Shown one piece after another: positions 48,757 through 52,723 of a stretch of 52,723 nucleotides of DNA. The position numbers were made by a program, and so were the translations under genes. Each line of letters starts with the position of its first letter. The first letter of the stretch is position 1. This DNA is from Oxalobacteraceae bacterium. Lineage in GTDB: Bacteria; Pseudomonadota; Gammaproteobacteria; Burkholderiales; Burkholderiaceae_D. The DNA is taken from positions 1-52,723 of the forward strand of contig JAIXXN010000045.1 of assembly GCA_027490725.1 (NCBI GenBank), read 5' to 3'. The notes under the pieces are model-generated. The model did not search any database. It was not told the DNA's origin and was given only the letters and a program-made list of their open reading frames with translations.

Positions 48757-48880
48757 GGGTAGCAATCGAAAGCGGTGAAACGGCTATTATGACATCCCGC
48801 GCGGGCTTTTTTGCTGGATGATCGTCGCGCGATTCACTATCATGCCGAACACGCTACCCTTGCCCCCTTCCGGAGACCCC

Positions 48881-50851
48881 ATGACCGCCACCACCCTGCC
48901 CACCGCGCCGTATGGCGCATGGCCATCGACTATCAGTGCCGCGCAGGTGGCAGCAGGTGCCACGCCGCTCTCCGGCCTGATGCTGGGTGGCGCCGATGGC
49001 TGCGAGATCTTCTGGCTGGCGGGGCGCGCCGCTGAAGCGGGCCGCAACACCCTGCTGCGCTACCATGGTGTGGCATGTGAAGAACTCACGCCGGCCCCCT
49101 ATAACGTGCGCAACCGCGTACACGAATATGGCGGCGGCGCGTATGTGGTGGATGGCACGACCGTCTATTTCTCGCACTTTGCCGACAACCGCCTGTACCG
49201 ACTTGATCTGACCGCAGATGACGCTGCACCACAGGTGATCAGCACCGCCGGCACGCAGCGCTTCGCCGATCTGGTGGTGGATCGCACACGGGCGCGCCTG
49301 ATCGCGGTGCGCGAGCGCCACAGCACTGGCAGCGCTAGCGGCCACGCCGAGCCGGAAAATACCGTTTGCGCGATCAATGCCGATGGCAGCGAACAGGTGC
49401 TGGTACAGGGCGCCGACTTCTATTCCTCGCCGCGACTGGCGCCGGACGGCAGTGCACTGGCCTGGCTCAGCTGGGACCATCCCGACATGCCATGGCAGGG
49501 CACCACCCTGTGGCTGGCCGAGATACAGGCCGACGGCACGCTGGCAACGCCGCGTAAAATCGCCGGTGGCCGCGAAGAATCGGTGTGCCAGCCGGAGTGG
49601 TCGCCGGATGGCCTGCTGCACTTCGTTTCGGATCGCAGCGGCTGGTGGAATCTGTACCGTCTGTGCCGCGACCGTCAGCAGACCGAGGGGCTGTGCCCGA
49701 TGCAGGCGGAATTCGCCACCCCGCACTGGACCTTCGGCAACAGCATGTACGGCTTCCGCTCGGCCAGCGAAATTATCTGCACCTATATCGACAAGGGCGT
49801 CAGTCAGCTGGCGCGGCTCTTGCCGGGCAGCGGCAAGCTGGAAGCCATCGCCCACCCGTATGCCGAGATCCGCGAACTGCGCGTGGCACCGGGCTACATC
49901 GCCATGCTGGCCGGCGGTCCGGGTATTGCACTGGAACTGGCACGCATCGACTTCACCGAAGAAGGCGTGGAAATTCTGGCCCAGTCGATCGAACAACTGC
50001 CCGAGTCAGAGTACCTGTCGGTGCCGCTCAATCTCAGCTACCCCAGTGCCAATGGGCGCACCGCACACGCCTTCTACTACCCACCCTGCAATCCGGCGGT
50101 GCAGGCACCCGCCGGCAGCAAACCACCGCTGATCGTGATCAGCCACGGCGGCCCGACCGGCATGACCGTCAACACCCTGAAGCTGGTGACCCAGTTCTGG
50201 ACCAGCCGCGGCTTCGGCGTGCTCGATGTGAATTATGGCGGTAGTACCGGCTTCGGACGCGCCTATCGCGATTTGCTGAAAGGCCAATGGGGCGTGGTCG
50301 ACGTGGAAGACTGCGTGGCCGGCGCCAAGGCACTGGTGGCGCGCGGACTGGCCGATCCGGAGCGCCTGATCATCCGTGGCAGCAGCGCCGGTGGCCTGAC
50401 GACGCTGTGCGCGCTGACCTTCCACCGCATCTTCAAGGCGGGCGCCAGCTACTACGGCGTCTCGGACCTGCAGGGACTGGATCAGGACTCGCACAAATTC
50501 GAATCGCACTACAACGCCTACCTGATTGCGCCGCAGCCGGCAGCGGCCGCGCTGTATCAGGCGCGCTCGCCAATCCACCACACCGACCAGCTATCCTGCC
50601 CGATGATTTTCTTCCAGGGTCAGGACGACAAGGTGGTGCCGCCCCAGCAATCGGAAAGCATGGTCGCCGCGCTCAAGGAACGCGGCGTACCGGTGGCCTA
50701 TGTCGCGCTGGAAGGCGAGGGACACGGCTTCCGCAAGGCCGACAACATCATCCGCACGCTGGAAGCGGAGCTGTACTTCTACCAGCGCGTCTTCGGTCTG
50801 CGCGATGCGGCGGGCACGCCAGCAGTGCACATCGATCATCTGCCGGACTAG
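48881..50851 (+). CDS. S9 family serine peptidase (prolyl oligopeptidase type)
   Basis: A 656-residue cytosolic peptidase. The N-terminal ~400 residues form a beta-propeller with WD40-like PD40 turns (SPRLAPDGSALAWLSWDHPD, QPEWSPDGLLHFVSDRSG). The C-terminal ~250 residues are an alpha/beta-hydrolase: oxyanion segment SHGGPTG, nucleophile Ser502 in GSSAGG, acid Asp in GQDDKVVP (~582-583) and His615 in GEGHGF. No signal peptide is seen. The ATG at 48881 is chosen because GGAGA lies just upstream. It resembles dipeptidyl aminopeptidase/acylaminoacyl-peptidase types. The exact specificity is not readable. The partial helicase gene follows within 6 bp and is probably co-transcribed. Confidence 0.93.
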   Translation: MTATTLPTAPYGAWPSTISAAQVAAGATPLSGLMLGGADGCEIFWLAGRAAEAGRNTLLRYHGVACEELTPAPYNVRNRVHEYGGGAYVVDGTTVYFSHFADNRLYRLDLTADDAAPQVISTAGTQRFADLVVDRTRARLIAVRERHSTGSASGHAEPENTVCAINADGSEQVLVQGADFYSSPRLAPDGSALAWLSWDHPDMPWQGTTLWLAEIQADGTLATPRKIAGGREESVCQPEWSPDGLLHFVSDRSGWWNLYRLCRDRQQTEGLCPMQAEFATPHWTFGNSMYGFRSASEIICTYIDKGVSQLARLLPGSGKLEAIAHPYAEIRELRVAPGYIAMLAGGPGIALELARIDFTEEGVEILAQSIEQLPESEYLSVPLNLSYPSANGRTAHAFYYPPCNPAVQAPAGSKPPLIVISHGGPTGMTVNTLKLVTQFWTSRGFGVLDVNYGGSTGFGRAYRDLLKGQWGVVDVEDCVAGAKALVARGLADPERLIIRGSSAGGLTTLCALTFHRIFKAGASYYGVSDLQGLDQDSHKFESHYNAYLIAPQPAAAALYQARSPIHHTDQLSCPMIFFQGQDDKVVPPQQSESMVAALKERGVPVAYVALEGEGHGFRKADNIIRTLEAELYFYQRVFGLRDAAGTPAVHIDHLPD

Positions 50852-50857
50852 GGACTT

Positions 50858-52723
50858 ATGAGCAGTAACCACGACAACACCCTGCTGGAGGAATTCGCCG
50901 CGCTGGCCAGCCATGAACAGCTGGCACTGGCGCAGCTGGCACTGATCGGCGAACCGACGGGACGCACCGCCCTGCTTGACCAATTGCGCGCGGCAGGCAT
51001 CCACGATGAAGCCGCTCGCCCGCTCAGCGTAGCCAGCTTCGATGATGTACTGCGCAAGCTGGAACGGCTGGCCTACATCAGCGTGGTGGTCGGGCGCGGC
51101 TTTGTCTGCAATCCGAAACTGCGCTGGCCAGCGCTGCGCGCCGCGCTCGAGCAGCACCAGTTGGCTGACCTATGCCGCGCCTACGAGGCTTTGGTGCCGC
51201 TACGTCAGACCTGGAGCAGCATGGAGCCGCGCAGTTACCGGGCCGGCATCGCTCGGCTGCGCATGGGCTACCTGCGCGGCCACACGCCGCAGCAGATCCA
51301 GCCCTTGCTGACCTTCTGCCTGGGCAACTACGAGGCAGCACAACTGCATCCGGTACTGGAAATTTTCGGCCGCCCGTTCGAAGCGGAGCTGCTGGCACAA
51401 GTTCACCCGCTGCTGCAGGACGAGGTGCTGGTGGTACTGCTGCAGTCCGCCCAGTATGCCGTCAGCACGGCAGCGCCACTGCGCCAGTACTGCGAGCAAC
51501 ATCGTCAGCACCGACTTGCTGCCGGCGACGACGTCAGCCCCGAACTGCGCCTGGCCATGGCGGAAGACGCCATCCTGGGTGGCCGCTGCGACACTGCGCA
51601 GCAGTATCTGGCACACACCGAAGGCTGGTACAGTGTGTATCTGGGTGCCAGCATCACGCTGCTGCGGGGCGACAGCAACGCCGCGCTGACGGCCTATGAC
51701 GCCGCCCTGAAAGCGCTGCGTCGCGAGACCGGCAAGCGCACCCGCATCTTTTCAGGTCTGGGCAGTTATCTCTATGCGCTAGCCATGCTGCGCAGCGACG
51801 ACGCCCGTCACCGCAAGGCAGTCGGCGCCTATCTGGAACTGGCGCTACGGGCCGGGCATAACCACGACAGCGCCATCCACCAGCAGATCGATATGCTGCA
51901 GCAGATCCGCGCCGGTACGCTGGCAGCGGAAAGCGTGGCAGCACTGGCGTGGAGCCCGCAACTCCAGACCCAGTTATTCCAGTGCCTGCTGTACTTCTGG
52001 CTGTCGCTACCACAACTGGCAGAGCGCCGCAGCGAACTGGAAGAACTGCTGGCCACGGCCGAAGCGGCCGGCTATCTGCTGCTGGCCGGACAGGCCGCCA
52101 GCCTGCTGGGACAACTCGGTGATGCAGCACGCCAGCAGCAGGCACTCACACTGCGCACGCAGGGTGACTTTGTCGATCTGAGTGGCTGGTTCGAGCGGCA
52201 GGAAGCGTGGCAGCGCCAGCTCACGGCCCTGATCAAGCTGCAGCAAGCGGCCAGCCCGGACAACAGCGCTAATACCCGGCTGGCATGGATGCTCAGCTAC
52301 GATGTGCGCAGCGGCCTGCACGAGATCAGCGCGGTCGAACAGAAGCGCGACGCACGCGGCGCATGGAGTAAAGGCCGCGCCGTCAGCCTGAAGCGGCTGC
52401 GCTTCGAACCCGAACAATTCGACTACCTGACCCCGCAGGACGTGCGCGCTACCGAAGCGATTCTGGTGGCGCACCGCACTTACCATTCCAGTGGCCTCAG
52501 TTACGAGATCGATCCGCAACGGGCTGCGCCACTGCTGGTGGGCCACCCGCTACTGTTCTGGAGCGATGCGCCGGCCAGCCGCGTCGAACTGCTGGCCGGC
52601 GCGCCGGAACTGCGCATCACCAAACAGGGCGGCAGTCTGGAACTGCGGCTACAACCGCCGATTCCCGACGATAACGCGCTGGTCATCATCCAGCGCGAAA
52701 CCCCCACCCGCCTGCGCGTGATC
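50858..52723 (+). CDS. N-terminal part of a probable SNF2-type DEAD/DEAH-box helicase (3' end outside window)
   Basis: The frame is open for 622 codons from the ATG at 50858 to the end of the window, with codon use like its neighbours. No helicase motif is reached. The region is helical and repeat-like (residues ~100-440), consistent with TPR-like helices. It then turns to strands, with the segments GRAVSLKRLRFEPEQFDYLTPQD, LVGHPLLFWSDAP and ETPTRLRVI. These resemble the stretch that precedes the SNF2 ATPase core in long bacterial HepA/SNF2 proteins, so I infer a ~1300-1400-residue helicase. It begins 6 bp after the S9 peptidase stop. A different large helical protein remains possible. Confidence 0.65.
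   Translation, partial: MSSNHDNTLLEEFAALASHEQLALAQLALIGEPTGRTALLDQLRAAGIHDEAARPLSVASFDDVLRKLERLAYISVVVGRGFVCNPKLRWPALRAALEQHQLADLCRAYEALVPLRQTWSSMEPRSYRAGIARLRMGYLRGHTPQQIQPLLTFCLGNYEAAQLHPVLEIFGRPFEAELLAQVHPLLQDEVLVVLLQSAQYAVSTAAPLRQYCEQHRQHRLAAGDDVSPELRLAMAEDAILGGRCDTAQQYLAHTEGWYSVYLGASITLLRGDSNAALTAYDAALKALRRETGKRTRIFSGLGSYLYALAMLRSDDARHRKAVGAYLELALRAGHNHDSAIHQQIDMLQQIRAGTLAAESVAALAWSPQLQTQLFQCLLYFWLSLPQLAERRSELEELLATAEAAGYLLLAGQAASLLGQLGDAARQQQALTLRTQGDFVDLSGWFERQEAWQRQLTALIKLQQAASPDNSANTRLAWMLSYDVRSGLHEISAVEQKRDARGAWSKGRAVSLKRLRFEPEQFDYLTPQDVRATEAILVAHRTYHSSGLSYEIDPQRAAPLLVGHPLLFWSDAPASRVELLAGAPELRITKQGGSLELRLQPPIPDDNALVIIQRETPTRLRVI

Overview
The window looks like chromosomal core sequence from a betaproteobacterium of order Burkholderiales. 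I favour an Oxalobacteraceae-type genome (Janthinobacterium/Massilia/Duganella relatives). The reasons are the GC-rich coding sequence, GTP-type PEP carboxykinase, RdgC, PriA and hemE together, several c-di-GMP proteins and a giant Ca-binding repeat protein. The genus is inference. There is no prophage, IS element or CRISPR array. Both ends cut genes: uvrA on the left and a probable SNF2-type helicase on the right.

Layout. 1-7890: the uvrA 3' end, a secreted DUF885 protein, pckG, a D-2-hydroxyacid dehydrogenase, an unrecognised protein and a half-size asparaginase-like protein. 7911-15635: one 7.7 kb gene for a ~2574-residue protein of about 290 octapeptide repeats, ordered into ~219-residue higher-order repeats and capped by a Ca-binding C-terminal domain. 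15805-20923: rdgC, dinB, tRNA-Val and tRNA-Asp, a cNMP-binding protein coupled to an AI-2E-family permease, and an ORF6N-domain gene. 21058-23408: ahpC and ahpF behind a good OxyR-like operator. 23408-30400: an NMT1/THI5-PAS-GGDEF-EAL protein, an RCC1-type lipoprotein and a YgiQ-type radical SAM protein. 30572-37523: small conserved proteins, two tandem M3 peptidases, an SRPBCC protein, a UPF0303 protein and slyX. 37603-43726: a chemoreceptor with a Cache partner, rep, an AtaL-like protein and a degenerate HD-GYP protein. 43923-48756: an ArgP-like regulator, priA, an unusual AT-rich spacer and hemE. 48881-52723: an S9 peptidase and the partial helicase.

The strongest unexplained signal is the 783-bp AT-rich gap between priA and hemE. 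It holds five perfect TTATNCACA DnaA boxes and four one-mismatch boxes. Six of the nine sit in two 34-bp direct repeats (33/34 identical). It also has two perfect IHF consensus sites, a 14-bp direct repeat and AT-rich tracts. This is the architecture of a replication origin or DnaA-titration locus, and its place beside hemE recalls the hemE-linked origin of Caulobacter. The second major signal is the giant octad-repeat protein, which has no secretion genes beside it in this window.

Functional links: DNA replication and repair (uvrA, rdgC, dinB, rep, priA, the helicase), peroxide defence (OxyR site, ahpC, ahpF), c-di-GMP and chemosensory signalling (GGDEF-EAL, HD-GYP, MCP/Cache), and periplasmic peptide turnover (two M3 peptidases, DUF885).
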